Assembly: GCA_963617965.1 (NCBI GenBank)
Contig: CAVEQO010000024.1
Coordinates: 1 to 37,488, forward strand
Origin: UBA6382 sp963617965
Lineage (GTDB): Bacteria > Bacteroidota > Bacteroidia > Bacteroidales > Bacteroidaceae
Reading direction: 5' to 3'
DNA: 37,488 bases
The notes below the pieces were generated by a model, which saw only the letters and a list, made by a program, of their open reading frames with translations, was not told where the DNA came from and did not search any database. Positions 24,942 through 33,579 of the stretch are shown here, piece after piece. A program made the position numbers and the translations under genes. Every line of letters begins with the position of its first letter. Positions within the stretch are counted from its first letter, which is position 1.

Positions 24942-25487
24942 TCAGTTGTATATTACCATACGGTTCGCGTCGGGCAGACTGATATGGTAGCGTTCAAGTG
25001 GCCGTCCCGTTTCACCAGAGTCTACCATGCCCATGTTGTTGAGGCTATATGTGCGTTTGCACCGTGCGCAATAAGCATAGCCGTTCTCCTTCAGGGCAAG
25101 ATCGCGTTTTATGGCATCGTCATTATAGCAGTTGGGGCACGCAAGGTCATAGCATACCTGGCTGAGATCGTCCGCACCCACTTCGATAAGGTTGGAATAG
25201 CCTACGATAAACCCCGAGATACACACAAAGTTCTGGTAATAATTGGTATCGGTAACAGGCACAGGCAGTTCTTTCGTGAGGGTTTGGAAACGCAGCATCT
25301 TGTCAATGCCGAGTTTTATGGTGCAGTACACGCCCGGAGAGTAGAGGGCATCCCTCAACGGGGTGGCTGTTTGTACATAAAAATATGCGAAGTCCGCTTT
25401 GTAGCGGCTGTATTTAGTATAGGAGCCGCTGTCCCCGCAACCGCATATCACGACCAGTCCCAGCATCACGGCAAGCGTCTTCTTCAT
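24942..25487 (-). CDS. Putative lipoprotein with a four-cysteine zinc-ribbon-like segment
   Basis: This protein of about 181 aa has a short signal peptide and a lipobox ICGC, making Cys17 the likely lipidated residue. Its C-terminal half has two CxxC pairs (CPNC at 117-120 and CARC at 140-143) spaced like a zinc ribbon, followed by a short polar tail. The family is not recognised by me. It is the last gene of the pyrE-SRPBCC-argH operon. An alternative ATG at 25502 overlaps the argH stop as ATGA and would add five residues, so translational coupling to argH is possible. I use the MKK start because it gives a normal signal peptide. A metal-bound, periplasm-facing protein is the safest description. 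Confidence 0.75.
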   Translation of the reverse strand: MKKTLAVMLGLVVICGCGDSGSYTKYSRYKADFAYFYVQTATPLRDALYSPGVYCTIKLGIDKMLRFQTLTKELPVPVTDTNYYQNFVCISGFIVGYSNLIEVGADDLSQVCYDLACPNCYNDDAIKRDLALKENGYAYCARCKRTYSLNNMGMVDSGETGRPLERYHISLPDANRMVIYN

Positions 25488-25498
25488 AGCTGCGGATC

Positions 25499-26842
25499 TC
25501 ATTTCATTTCCAGCAGTTCCGACTCGGCTTTCAGTGTCCGGTCAAACCCGAAACCGTCATATATTTCCTGCATCAGTCCGGCTATTTCCTTGTTGCACAG
25601 ATTGCCGATGGAACCCTCGTGGGTATGGTGTATGTTCTTGTCTGGCACAAACTGCCCGGCCTCTATCTCCAGTCCAACCTGTTTGTAGGCATCACGGAAC
25701 GGCACTCCGCTGCGCACGCGGCGGTTGACCTCTTCAACGCTGAACATCGCGTCATAACGGCTGTCCGAAAGGATATGGTCGTTCACTTCCATGCGCCCGA
25801 CGATATAGTCAGCCATGTCCAGACAGTCCTCAAGCTCGTCAAAAGCAGGCACGAAAAGTTCCTTTATCACCTGCAGGTCGCGGAAATAGCCGCATGGCAG
25901 GTTGTTCATGATGAGCAGTATCTGATTCGGCAGACCCTGCAGTTTGTTGCACTTGGCTCTCATCACCTCAAACACATCGGGGTTCTTCTTGTGCGGCATG
26001 ATGGACGAGCCTGTAGTGCATTCGTCCGGCAATTTCACGAAGCCGAAGTTCTGCGAGTTGAACATGCAGGCATCAAACGCCATCTTGGCCAATGTGCCCG
26101 CCACGCCGGCAAGGGCCGAGCACACGTTTCGTTCGGTCTTGCCCCGTCCCATTTGGGCATAGACCACATTGTAGTTCATCGACTGGAAGCCCAGCAGACG
26201 TGTGGTCATGGCGCGGTCAAGCGGGAACGAGGATCCGTAGCCTGCCGCCGACCCGAGCGGATTGCGGTTTGCCATCTTGTAGGCGGCCTGCAGAAAAAGC
26301 ATGTCGTCCACAAGGCTTTCGGCATAAGCCCCGAACCACAGTCCGAAACTGCTGGGCATTGCCACTTGGAGATGGGTATAGCCGGGCATAAGGACATTCC
26401 TGTATTTCTCGCTTTGCAGCTGTAGTGTTCTGAAAAGAGTCCGGACCTTGTTGGTTATCTCCATGATGCGGTCGCGGGTAAAGAGTTTCAGGTCTACAAG
26501 TACCTGGTCGTTGCGTGAGCGGCCCGAATGTATCTTCTTGCCCATGTCGCCCAGTTTGTGCGTGAGCATCAGCTCCACCTGCGAATGGACATCTTCCACG
26601 CCGTCTTCAATGACGAAATCGCCCCTTTGCGCCATGTCGTAGATGTTGCGCAGTTCGCGGAGCAGTTGCCGCAGTTCGTCCGCTTTGAGCAGACCTATGC
26701 TCTCAAGCATGGTGATGTGGGCCATAGACCCCATTACGTCATATTTCGCGAGACGGAGATCAAGCTCGCGGTCGCGCCCTACGGTGAAACTGTCTATCTT
26801 GCTGTTGACCTCCACGGTCTTTTCCCAAAGTTTGTGTGCCAT
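25499..26842 (-). CDS. argH: Argininosuccinate lyase
   Basis: The 447-aa ArgH cleaves argininosuccinate to arginine and fumarate, the last step of arginine synthesis. It belongs to the fumarase/aspartase superfamily: the signature GSSIMPHKKNPD (278-289) contains the catalytic Ser loop. HSGRSRNDQ (105-113) and TH in PGYTHLQVA (His156) are the usual substrate and catalytic elements. The length is typical. It lies between the SRPBCC gene (18-nt gap) and the lipoprotein gene on the same strand, within a pyrE-led operon. Other arginine genes are not present, so regulation by arginine cannot be inferred here. Confidence 0.97.
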   Translation of the reverse strand: MAHKLWEKTVEVNSKIDSFTVGRDRELDLRLAKYDVMGSMAHITMLESIGLLKADELRQLLRELRNIYDMAQRGDFVIEDGVEDVHSQVELMLTHKLGDMGKKIHSGRSRNDQVLVDLKLFTRDRIMEITNKVRTLFRTLQLQSEKYRNVLMPGYTHLQVAMPSSFGLWFGAYAESLVDDMLFLQAAYKMANRNPLGSAAGYGSSFPLDRAMTTRLLGFQSMNYNVVYAQMGRGKTERNVCSALAGVAGTLAKMAFDACMFNSQNFGFVKLPDECTTGSSIMPHKKNPDVFEVMRAKCNKLQGLPNQILLIMNNLPCGYFRDLQVIKELFVPAFDELEDCLDMADYIVGRMEVNDHILSDSRYDAMFSVEEVNRRVRSGVPFRDAYKQVGLEIEAGQFVPDKNIHHTHEGSIGNLCNKEIAGLMQEIYDGFGFDRTLKAESELLEMK

Positions 26843-26860
26843 GATTACCTGTGTCTGTTG

Positions 26861-27331
26861 TTAATAAGGCAGGTGTGCCAGCATCTCGGCAATGCCGTCA
26901 ACGGCTTTCTGAAGCGGTTTGCTGACCATCTGCTTCACAAGAAAATTGAGTTCGGCTTTGATTACCACTCTAAGAGCGGAAGCCTCGTTGCCGTTGGGCA
27001 ACAGCTGTATCCACAGGTTCAAGGGAACAGGAAGCCCCTCGCCCTGCATCTTCACGGTCTTCGGTTCCTCGCGCTCTATGATTCTCAGGCATACATTGCC
27101 CACAGGACTGCCGCTGACCGTTATGGTATCCGCATCAAAGGTGATGTTGTCCATGTATTGCCTCACCTGCTCAAGCTTGTCATGGCCTATCCGTTCGGCC
27201 ATGGTCTTGACTGTCTCGGGATCGGCCATGCGCCGTTTGAGCGTCTCCAGATTGCTCAAGTCTGAAATCTTGCTGTATACCGCAGCCTGCGGAGCCTGAA
27301 TCTGCTTCACTTCACTTTTGAACTCACTCAT
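26861..27331 (-). CDS. SRPBCC (START-like) family protein
   Basis: This is a small cytoplasmic protein of 156 aa without a signal peptide. The beginning (SEVKQIQAPQAAVYSKISDLSNLE) and the alternating beta pattern after residue 60 match the SRPBCC/START-like fold. That fold forms a hydrophobic pocket for lipids or other small ligands, and the C-terminal amphipathic helix (KPLQKAVDGIAEML) is the usual lid. The ligand is unknown. It sits between pyrE and argH, an arrangement I recall as common in Bacteroidales, which suggests a conserved but uncharacterised role near nucleotide or arginine metabolism. The assignment rests on fold-like pattern and context. Confidence 0.75.
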   Translation of the reverse strand: MSEFKSEVKQIQAPQAAVYSKISDLSNLETLKRRMADPETVKTMAERIGHDKLEQVRQYMDNITFDADTITVSGSPVGNVCLRIIEREEPKTVKMQGEGLPVPLNLWIQLLPNGNEASALRVVIKAELNFLVKQMVSKPLQKAVDGIAEMLAHLPY

Positions 27332-27361
27332 GTCTTGTCCGGTTTTGTACGAAGAAACTTG

Positions 27362-28003
27362 TCATTTGAGGTCGTTGCGCCATGCGGCAGGGTCTTTGCG
27401 CCATGCGTCAAGAGTAGGCTGCTGGTCGGCGGTAATATAGCCTGTTGCCGTTGCCACGCTGACCACTGCCTGATAGTTGGTAAGCGTGAGAAGTTTCACG
27501 CCCGCTGCACGAAAAGCATCCTCCGCTACGGCAAATCCGTAGGTATAGGCCGCCACCATGCCGACCACTTCAAAGCCCGCATCCCTGAGGGCTTCCACGG
27601 CCTTGAGGCTGCTGCCGCCCGTGGAGATGAGATCTTCGACCACCACGACCTTGCTGCCTTCCGGCAGGGTGCCTTCAATGAGGTTGCCCATACCGTGGTC
27701 CTTGGCCTTGGAACGCACATAGCAAAACGGCAGACCCAGTTCATCGCTCACCAGTGCACCCTGGGCAATGGCGCCTGTTGCCACACCGGCCACCGCCGTG
27801 GCTTCAGAAAAATTCTCCCTTATCATTCTGGCAAGGTTTTCTTTCACAAACGTGCGCAGCGCAGGATAGGAGAGCGTTTTGCGGTTGTCACAATAGAACG
27901 GGGATTTCCAGCCGCTTGCCCATGTGAAAGGGTTTTCCGGCCGGAGCTTTATGGCTTTTACCTCCAGCAGCTGTTCTGCAAATGCTGTTTCTACAGTCTT
28001 CAT
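27362..28003 (-). CDS. pyrE: Orotate phosphoribosyltransferase
   Basis: The enzyme, about 213 aa, makes OMP from orotate and PRPP in pyrimidine synthesis. The PRPP-binding motif VVVVEDLISTGGSSLKAV (119-136) and the flexible-loop region KAKDHGMGN (99-107) are intact. The open frame extends to 28060, but a -7 box lies at 28032-28039, so translation must begin downstream; MKTVETAFAEQLLEV at 28003 matches family N-termini. ATG 28009 (MYMKT) is the near alternative. It is the first gene of an operon that continues with the SRPBCC, argH and lipoprotein genes, with gaps of about 30, 18 and 11 nt or less. Confidence 0.96.
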   Translation of the reverse strand: MKTVETAFAEQLLEVKAIKLRPENPFTWASGWKSPFYCDNRKTLSYPALRTFVKENLARMIRENFSEATAVAGVATGAIAQGALVSDELGLPFCYVRSKAKDHGMGNLIEGTLPEGSKVVVVEDLISTGGSSLKAVEALRDAGFEVVGMVAAYTYGFAVAEDAFRAAGVKLLTLTNYQAVVSVATATGYITADQQPTLDAWRKDPAAWRNDLK

Positions 28004-28031
28004 ATACATAAGGTATTTGGTTTTTGTGTTG

Positions 28032-28039
28032 CAAAGATA
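28032..28039 (-). promoter_or_regulatory. Putative -7 box for the pyrE-SRPBCC-argH-lipoprotein operon
   Basis: TATCTTTG on the minus strand matches TAnnTTTG. It would start transcription about 22 nt before the pyrE ATG at 28003. The -33 position has no TTTG. Confidence 0.55.
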
Positions 28040-28176
28040 CGAAATTAAACCCAAAGTCATGACGGCGGATTTGTGTTAAGACAAATGCGACACGGAAAAA
28101 GACGACAACGGCAGGTCTGCCCGGTTGGCCGTCGCCAATCTTCTCCATACGGCACATGAGGGAGGTGAAAAATGAG

Positions 28177-28184
28177 TAACTTTG
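28177..28184 (+). promoter_or_regulatory. Putative -7 box for the ABC-F gene
   Basis: TAACTTTG matches TAnnTTTG and lies 22 nt before the ATG at 28207. No TTTG occurs at the usual -33 distance. It diverges from the pyrE promoter, with about 140 nt between the two boxes. Confidence 0.5.
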
Positions 28185-28206
28185 CAAACAAATACAAAAC
28201 ACGCAG

Positions 28207-30078
28207 ATGGCACTCAATTCTATTCTTGACGTAAGGAATCTGACCAAACGCATCGGCAGCCTCACATTGATGGACAAGGTGAGCTTCAGTATCACCGAGG
28301 GTAACAAGGTCGGCATTATTGCCAAAAACGGCATGGGGAAAACGACTTTGCTCAACATCCTGTGTGACGGCGAAGACTATCAGGAGGGGGAAATAGTATG
28401 GAGACGCAACCTGCGCACGGGCTATCTCAAGCAGAGCCCCTCTTACCCGGAAGACCTGACCGTATTGGAGGCGTGTCTTCAACATGGCTCTCCTCTTGCA
28501 AACACGGTGCTTGCCTATCAGACTGCCCTCGACACACCGGGAAATCCGGATCTTGACAAATGTATGGAAAACATGGACGCCGCAGGTGCATGGAACTACG
28601 AGGCCAAGGTCAAGGGAATCCTCTCAATGCTTAAAATAACAGGTTTCAACGAGAAGATAGGGCATCTCTCCGGCGGACAAGTCAAGCGTGTGGCTCTGGC
28701 CAACATCTTGCTCACGGAACCTGACTTGCTGGTGCTTGACGAGCCTACCAACCACCTTGACCTTGAAATGATAGAATGGCTGGAACGCTATCTGCAGCAG
28801 ACCGCCATGTCATTGCTTATGGTGACCCACGACCGCTATTTCCTTGACCGGGTGTGCAACGACATTATGGAACTGGCAGACCAGACCGTCTACACCTATC
28901 ACGGCAACTACTCTTACTATCTTGACAAACGTCAGCAGCGTCTTGACCAGCGCAATGCGGAGCTGGCACGTCTGGGAAACCTCTACCGGCGCGAACTGGA
29001 GTGGATGAGACGCACCCCTTCGGCAAGGGGGCACAAGGCACGCTTCCGCGAAGAGGCTTTCTACAGCCTTGAGGAGAAAGCCACAAAGTCCATGGTTCAG
29101 GAGAAGGCACGCCTTGAAACGAAAAGTTCGTATATCGGGAACAAGATTTTCGAGATGAACTATATCAGCAAAGCATTCGGCGACAAGGTGATTCTCAAGG
29201 ATTTCTATTACAACTTCTCCCGCTATGAAAAACTTGGCATCGTGGGCAACAACGGCACGGGCAAGACCACGTTTGTCCGGATGCTTCTCGGCGAGTTGCA
29301 GCCCGACTCCGGCAAGATCTCCATCGGGCAGACCGTGCGTTTCGGCTACTACAGCCAGCAGGGCATGACATTCAACACACAGATGAAAGTCATTGACGCG
29401 GTGCGTGACATAGCCGAGTACGTTGATCTGGGCAAAGGACGCAAACTCAGTGCCTCCCAGTTCCTGCAACAGTTCCTTTTCTCTCCCGAAAAGCAGTACA
29501 ATTACATCTACAAGCTGTCTGGTGGGGAACTGCGCCGGCTGTACCTGTGTACCGTACTGATGCGCAGCCCCAACTTCCTGGTGCTTGACGAACCCACCAA
29601 TGACCTTGACATCGTCACCTTGCAGGTGCTCGAAGAGTATCTCCGTCAGTTTGAGGGGTGTGTCATCATCGTGAGTCATGACCGCTATTTCATGGACAAG
29701 GTAGTAGACCATATCCTCGTGTTCAACGGTAACGGTCAGATAAAGGATTTTCCCGGAAATTATACGCAGTTCCGCAACGAAAGTGCGGAAAATAGCAAAA
29801 GCAGTGCAAAAACCGAAACTGTGAAAAGCCGTCCTGCCGACAAGATCAGAAACAAAATCACAAAACGAAGAATGTCGTTCAAGGAACGTCAGGAATATGC
29901 GGCCCTTGAGGCGGAGATAACTGCACTCGAAGCCGAAAAGAGCGAAATCATCGGGAAACTCAGCGGTGCAGCCGTTGACGTTGACGAGATAACGGCCCTT
30001 TCAAAACGGCTTCCGGTCCTCAACAGCGAACTCGACGAAAAATCCATGCGCTGGCTGGAATTGAGCGAACTCGAATAA
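28207..30078 (+). CDS. ABC-F family ribosome-associated ATPase (Uup-like)
   Basis: The 623-aa soluble protein has two ABC ATPase cassettes and no membrane segment. Cassette one has Walker A KNGMGKTT (about 40-47), signature LSGGQVKR (154) and Walker B LLVLDEPTNHLD (about 175). Cassette two has GNNGTGKTT (about 346), LSGGELRR (437) and FLVLDEPTNDLD (458). The charged linker between them is the P-site tRNA-interaction region in this family. The C-terminal 100 residues are a Lys/Glu-rich coiled coil, as in Uup. ABC-F proteins bind the ribosomal E site and rescue stalled translation; some give antibiotic resistance. Uup-like housekeeping is more likely here than resistance, since it lies among core genes. 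Confidence 0.92.
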   Translation: MALNSILDVRNLTKRIGSLTLMDKVSFSITEGNKVGIIAKNGMGKTTLLNILCDGEDYQEGEIVWRRNLRTGYLKQSPSYPEDLTVLEACLQHGSPLANTVLAYQTALDTPGNPDLDKCMENMDAAGAWNYEAKVKGILSMLKITGFNEKIGHLSGGQVKRVALANILLTEPDLLVLDEPTNHLDLEMIEWLERYLQQTAMSLLMVTHDRYFLDRVCNDIMELADQTVYTYHGNYSYYLDKRQQRLDQRNAELARLGNLYRRELEWMRRTPSARGHKARFREEAFYSLEEKATKSMVQEKARLETKSSYIGNKIFEMNYISKAFGDKVILKDFYYNFSRYEKLGIVGNNGTGKTTFVRMLLGELQPDSGKISIGQTVRFGYYSQQGMTFNTQMKVIDAVRDIAEYVDLGKGRKLSASQFLQQFLFSPEKQYNYIYKLSGGELRRLYLCTVLMRSPNFLVLDEPTNDLDIVTLQVLEEYLRQFEGCVIIVSHDRYFMDKVVDHILVFNGNGQIKDFPGNYTQFRNESAENSKSSAKTETVKSRPADKIRNKITKRRMSFKERQEYAALEAEITALEAEKSEIIGKLSGAAVDVDEITALSKRLPVLNSELDEKSMRWLELSELE

Positions 30079-30107
30079 GACAATCCCCTCTTGCCGCCAC
30101 ACCGCCT

Positions 30108-30587
30108 TTACGGCAGGTCTTGCCCACAGATTTCATTTGTCAAATCATAGGCAAGACCGGACTCAAACCCCCGCGAGGCGGCGAAAGCAAGGAGCTTACG
30201 GCTACGCTTGTACTGATCCGGTTCCCGGAGCAGCCTTGACTTGGCAAGGAGAAGTTCCCGGAGGACATTGCTGTATTCATCGGGATCTATGAGAGACAGA
30301 GCCTGACTGATACTGGCAGAAGAAATGTGTTTCTGGCGCAGGGCGGCGGTCATTTTGCCACGCCCCCAGCGGTTGAACATGAATTTGTCATGGACGAACG
30401 AGTTTGCGTAACGCTGTTCATTGACATAGTCCTCGTCAACCAGACGCCCGACCACTATGTCGGCGAGTTCCGCTGACGCACCATACGTGACAGCTTTCCG
30501 CCTGATATCAAACGGAGAGTACTCGCATGACGCGCAAAGGCGCGACAGCTTTACGTAAAGTTCCTGTTCGGAAAGGGGCTCCTTCAT
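30108..30587 (-). CDS. recX: RecA regulatory protein RecX
   Basis: This helical protein of about 159 aa has the three-helix RecX repeats (LVDEDYVNEQRYANSFVHDK, then GRGKMTAALRQKHIS), which bind in the groove of RecA filaments and limit recombination. It follows prmC: the ATG at 30587 overlaps the prmC TGA as ATGA, which favours this start over ATG 30596 and suggests translational coupling. Its stop is 29 nt from that of the convergent ABC-F gene, with no strong terminator between them. Confidence 0.85.
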   Translation of the reverse strand: MKEPLSEQELYVKLSRLCASCEYSPFDIRRKAVTYGASAELADIVVGRLVDEDYVNEQRYANSFVHDKFMFNRWGRGKMTAALRQKHISSASISQALSLIDPDEYSNVLRELLLAKSRLLREPDQYKRSRKLLAFAASRGFESGLAYDLTNEICGQDLP

Positions 30588-31423
30588 TTTTTGCATATCA
30601 CGAATCGCGGTTTTCCGAAACAGTCATTGGCGGTCGTCACTCCGGAGTAGCCCCGTGAGACGAAGAGGTCCACCACTTCTCTGGCCAGCAGGTGGTTTAT
30701 TTCGACAAGAAGCATACCGCCTTTCACGAGAGCGAGATGACCCCATGAAGAGAGGGCTTCATAGAACACAAGCGGATTGTCATCGCCGACAAAGATTGCG
30801 GCACTTGGTTCATACTCAAGTACATTGCGGCGCATGGTTGTCTTTTCCTTGTCCATAACGTAGGGCGGATTGCTGACAATCATGTCATAGTGTCCTGGCG
30901 GAAAAGATCCTGCCAAAAGGTCGAGCCGGGAAAAAGAGATTTCGGCATTGTTCAGTTCCGCGTTGAACCGGGCCGTTTCGAGAGCCTCGGCCGATATGTC
31001 GCAGGCGCAGACTTTCCATCCGGGCTTCCGGCTCTTGACGGCAATGGCAATGCAGCCGCTGCCCGTACAGGCATCCATTATGTACGCTTCATCGTTGTAG
31101 TCAAGCATGGTGGTGGCAATTTCTACAAGCTGTTCCGTTTCCGGTCTCGGAATGAGAACCGAACGGTTCACCGTAATGGGGAGACCGCAGAATTCCGTCC
31201 TGCCTGTGATGTACTGTATAGGTTCATGCCGCCGCAAACGTGCCGTAGCGTCAGCGAGAGCGCGTTTCTGCTCCGCACTGATGCCGTCGCATAGTCCTGC
31301 CAGCACTCTTGTAAACGACAGGTGCAAGACATCCTCTATGACTATTCTTGCAAGAGCCCTTGCCTCGTTTTCTTCATAAAACGGTGCAAGGGCTGCACAG
31401 ATGTCGGAATACAGGTTGTTCAC
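30584..31423 (-). CDS. prmC: Release-factor glutamine methyltransferase
   Basis: PrmC methylates the GGQ glutamine of release factors RF1 and RF2 using SAM. The family's VLIPRPETEQLV segment, the SAM loop DACTGSGCIAI and the catalytic NPPY (Asn at about residue 185) are present. No ATG start fits. The frame begins with TTG at 31465, which lies immediately against the hairpin 31467-31499. I prefer GTG at 31423, giving about 279 aa, close to the usual length of 275-285, but the start is uncertain. It is co-transcribed with recX downstream (4-nt overlap). A promoter was not identified. Confidence 0.87.
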   Translation of the reverse strand: MNNLYSDICAALAPFYEENEARALARIVIEDVLHLSFTRVLAGLCDGISAEQKRALADATARLRRHEPIQYITGRTEFCGLPITVNRSVLIPRPETEQLVEIATTMLDYNDEAYIMDACTGSGCIAIAVKSRKPGWKVCACDISAEALETARFNAELNNAEISFSRLDLLAGSFPPGHYDMIVSNPPYVMDKEKTTMRRNVLEYEPSAAIFVGDDNPLVFYEALSSWGHLALVKGGMLLVEINHLLAREVVDLFVSRGYSGVTTANDCFGKPRFVICKK

Positions 31424-31466
31424 GTGGGAAACGGTTTGTTGTTGCGTAACTGCATATCCTATCAAG

Positions 31467-31499
31467 AAGCCACAAGGGGAGTCCCTCCTCTTGTGGCTT
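31467..31499 (-). terminator. Terminator hairpin after gyrB
   Basis: A 14-bp stem (31467-31480 with 31486-31499, one G-U pair) closes a 5-nt loop. It lies 36 nt after the gyrB stop and just upstream of prmC. The minus-strand U-tract is weak (CTTGAT); on the plus strand a T-rich run follows (TCTTTTTT). Confidence 0.7.
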
Positions 31500-31534
31500 T
31501 CTTTTTTGCACTGTATGTCAGCAGAGCACCCTCC

Positions 31535-33496
31535 CTATGCATCAATGTTGGCATTGTTGGCATTGCGCTCTATGAAACTGCGGCGCTGGTCTACGTCGTC
31601 GCCCATCAGCATTGAGAAAGTATGGTCTGCTTCAGCGGCGTTTTCAAGGGTCACCCGTTTGAGAAGCCTGTTGGCAGGGTTCATGGTCGTTTCCCAGAGC
31701 TGTTCCTTGTTCATCTCGCCAAGACCTTTGTAGCGTTGGGTGGTGACGCCTTTTTCCGACCCGTGGTTGTATTTGCGCATGAACTCCATCCGCTGGTTGT
31801 CGTTGTAGCAGTATTCCTCGGTCTTGCCTATTTTGCAACGGTATAGCGGCGGAGTGGCAAGATACACATAGCCCTGTTCGATGAGTGCGGGCATATAGCG
31901 GAAGAACAGCGTCAGTATCAATGTGTTGATGTGGCGTCCGTCGACATCGGCATCGGTCATGAGTATCACCTTGTGGTAGCGCAGCTTGTCAAGGTTGACA
32001 GCCTTGCTGTCTTCAGAGTCTACCCCGAAACGTACCCCGAGAGCCTGGATGATGTTGTTGACCTCTTCGCTTTCAAAAGCCTTGTGCCATTGCTGACGCT
32101 CCACATTGAGGATTTTTCCGCGCAAAGGCAGAATCGCCTGAAACTGGCGTGAGCGTCCCTGCTTGGCGCTGCCGCCAGCGGAGTCTCCCTCTACGAGGAA
32201 TATCTCGCTCTCGGCCGGATCTTTGCTTGAGCAGTCCGCCAGTTTGCCGGGCAGTCCCCTACCCGACATGGGGTTCTTGCGCTGTACGGTTTCGCGTGCC
32301 TTGCGGGCGGCAATGCGCGCCGTGGCCGCAAGGATGACCTTGTCAACGATTATCTTGGCCTCTTTGGGGTGTTCCTCGAGATAGTTCGTGAGAGCCTCGC
32401 CCACGGCCTGGTTGACAGCACCCATCACTTCCGAGTTCCCGAGTTTGGTCTTTGTCTGCCCCTCAAACTGAGGCTCTGCCACCTTGATGCTGATTACCGC
32501 CGTAAGACCCTCGCGGAAATCCTCGCCGGAAATTTCTATCTTGGCTTTCTCTATCTGCTTGCCCGCCGTTTCCTCGGCGTATTTCTTTAGCACACGGGTG
32601 AGTGCCGAACGGAAACCTGCCAAGTGCGTGCCGCCCTCAATGGTGTTGATGTTGTTGACGTAGCTGTGGAGGTTTTCGCTGAATCCCGTATTGTAGAGAA
32701 ACGCTATCTCTATGGGGATGCCCTCCTTCTCTGTCTTGATATAGATAACGTCAGGAATGAGCGGCGTACGCATGGAGTCCTGATAGCGCACAAACTCGCG
32801 CAGCCCCTGCTCGCTGTAGAACACCTCGCTCTTCGGGTTGCCGTCCTCGTCCTTGTCGCGCCAGTCGGTGAGAGTTATCTTAAGACCGGCATTGAGGAAA
32901 GCCAGCTCGCGCATACGGTCAGCCAGAATATCATATTTGTACTCTGTGGTTATGAAGATTGAACCGTCCGGCCAGAATTGCTGCCGCGTACCACGCAGCT
33001 CAGTCTCGCCCACCACCTTGACAGGATACAGGGGGTTGCCGTAGGCGTACTCCTGCTGGTAGATTTTCCCGTCGCGGAACACCTGCGAGACCATACGGCT
33101 GGAAAGCGCATTTACACAGCTTACACCAACTCCGTGCAGACCGCCGCTGACCTTGTAGCTGCCTTTGTCAAACTTGCCTCCGGCGTGCAGCACCGTCATG
33201 ACAACCTGAAGGGCACTTACGCCCTCTTTCTCGTGGATGTCGACAGGTATGCCGCGCCCGTTGTCCTGAACGGTTATGGAATTGTCTTCGCCGATGGCCA
33301 CTTCTATGTGGGTGCAATAGCCGGCAAGGGCTTCGTCTATCGAGTTGTCTACCGTCTCGTAAACAAGGTGGTGCAGACCCTTCTCCCCGATGTCGCCTAT
33401 ATACATCGCCGGACGTTTGCGGACAGCCTCAAGACCTTCAAGCACCTGAATGTTCGAGGCGGAATAATTCGTTTCTTCGTTTAAAACTTCTGCCAT
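31535..33496 (-). CDS. gyrB: DNA gyrase subunit B
   Basis: The 653-aa ATPase subunit of DNA gyrase works with GyrA to introduce negative supercoils. The N-terminal GHKL ATPase shows the NSIDEALAG and DNGRGIPVDIHEKEGVSALQ elements and the lid HAGGKFDKGSYKVSGGLHGVG. The TOPRIM domain has EGDSAGGSAKQGRSR (Glu near 436) and TDADVDGRHI. The C-terminal QRYKGLGEMN segment is the usual GyrA/DNA contact. It lacks the large insertion found in enterobacterial GyrB, as expected for this phylum. Novobiocin-type drugs act on this ATPase domain. It has its own promoter at 33523 and a downstream hairpin. Confidence 0.97.
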   Translation of the reverse strand: MAEVLNEETNYSASNIQVLEGLEAVRKRPAMYIGDIGEKGLHHLVYETVDNSIDEALAGYCTHIEVAIGEDNSITVQDNGRGIPVDIHEKEGVSALQVVMTVLHAGGKFDKGSYKVSGGLHGVGVSCVNALSSRMVSQVFRDGKIYQQEYAYGNPLYPVKVVGETELRGTRQQFWPDGSIFITTEYKYDILADRMRELAFLNAGLKITLTDWRDKDEDGNPKSEVFYSEQGLREFVRYQDSMRTPLIPDVIYIKTEKEGIPIEIAFLYNTGFSENLHSYVNNINTIEGGTHLAGFRSALTRVLKKYAEETAGKQIEKAKIEISGEDFREGLTAVISIKVAEPQFEGQTKTKLGNSEVMGAVNQAVGEALTNYLEEHPKEAKIIVDKVILAATARIAARKARETVQRKNPMSGRGLPGKLADCSSKDPAESEIFLVEGDSAGGSAKQGRSRQFQAILPLRGKILNVERQQWHKAFESEEVNNIIQALGVRFGVDSEDSKAVNLDKLRYHKVILMTDADVDGRHINTLILTLFFRYMPALIEQGYVYLATPPLYRCKIGKTEEYCYNDNQRMEFMRKYNHGSEKGVTTQRYKGLGEMNKEQLWETTMNPANRLLKRVTLENAAEADHTFSMLMGDDVDQRRSFIERNANNANIDA

Positions 33497-33522
33497 GGAT
33501 TAGTGTTTGCTGTATATCTCTA

Positions 33523-33530
33523 CAAAATTA
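33523..33530 (-). promoter_or_regulatory. Putative -7 box for gyrB
   Basis: TAATTTTG on the minus strand matches TAnnTTTG, 26 nt upstream of the ATG at 33496. It lies between the long inverted repeat (33580-33650) and gyrB, so gyrB can be transcribed separately from korAB. Confidence 0.5.
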
Positions 33531-33579
33531 CAAATAATAATTGGAACAACGCTGTGCGGTGATGCAAAAAACCGCTTTT

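Noticed and set aside
28207..30078. Antibiotic-resistance ABC-F determinant
   Set aside because: It sits among housekeeping genes with no mobile element and has the Uup-like C-terminal coiled coil; nothing points to resistance.
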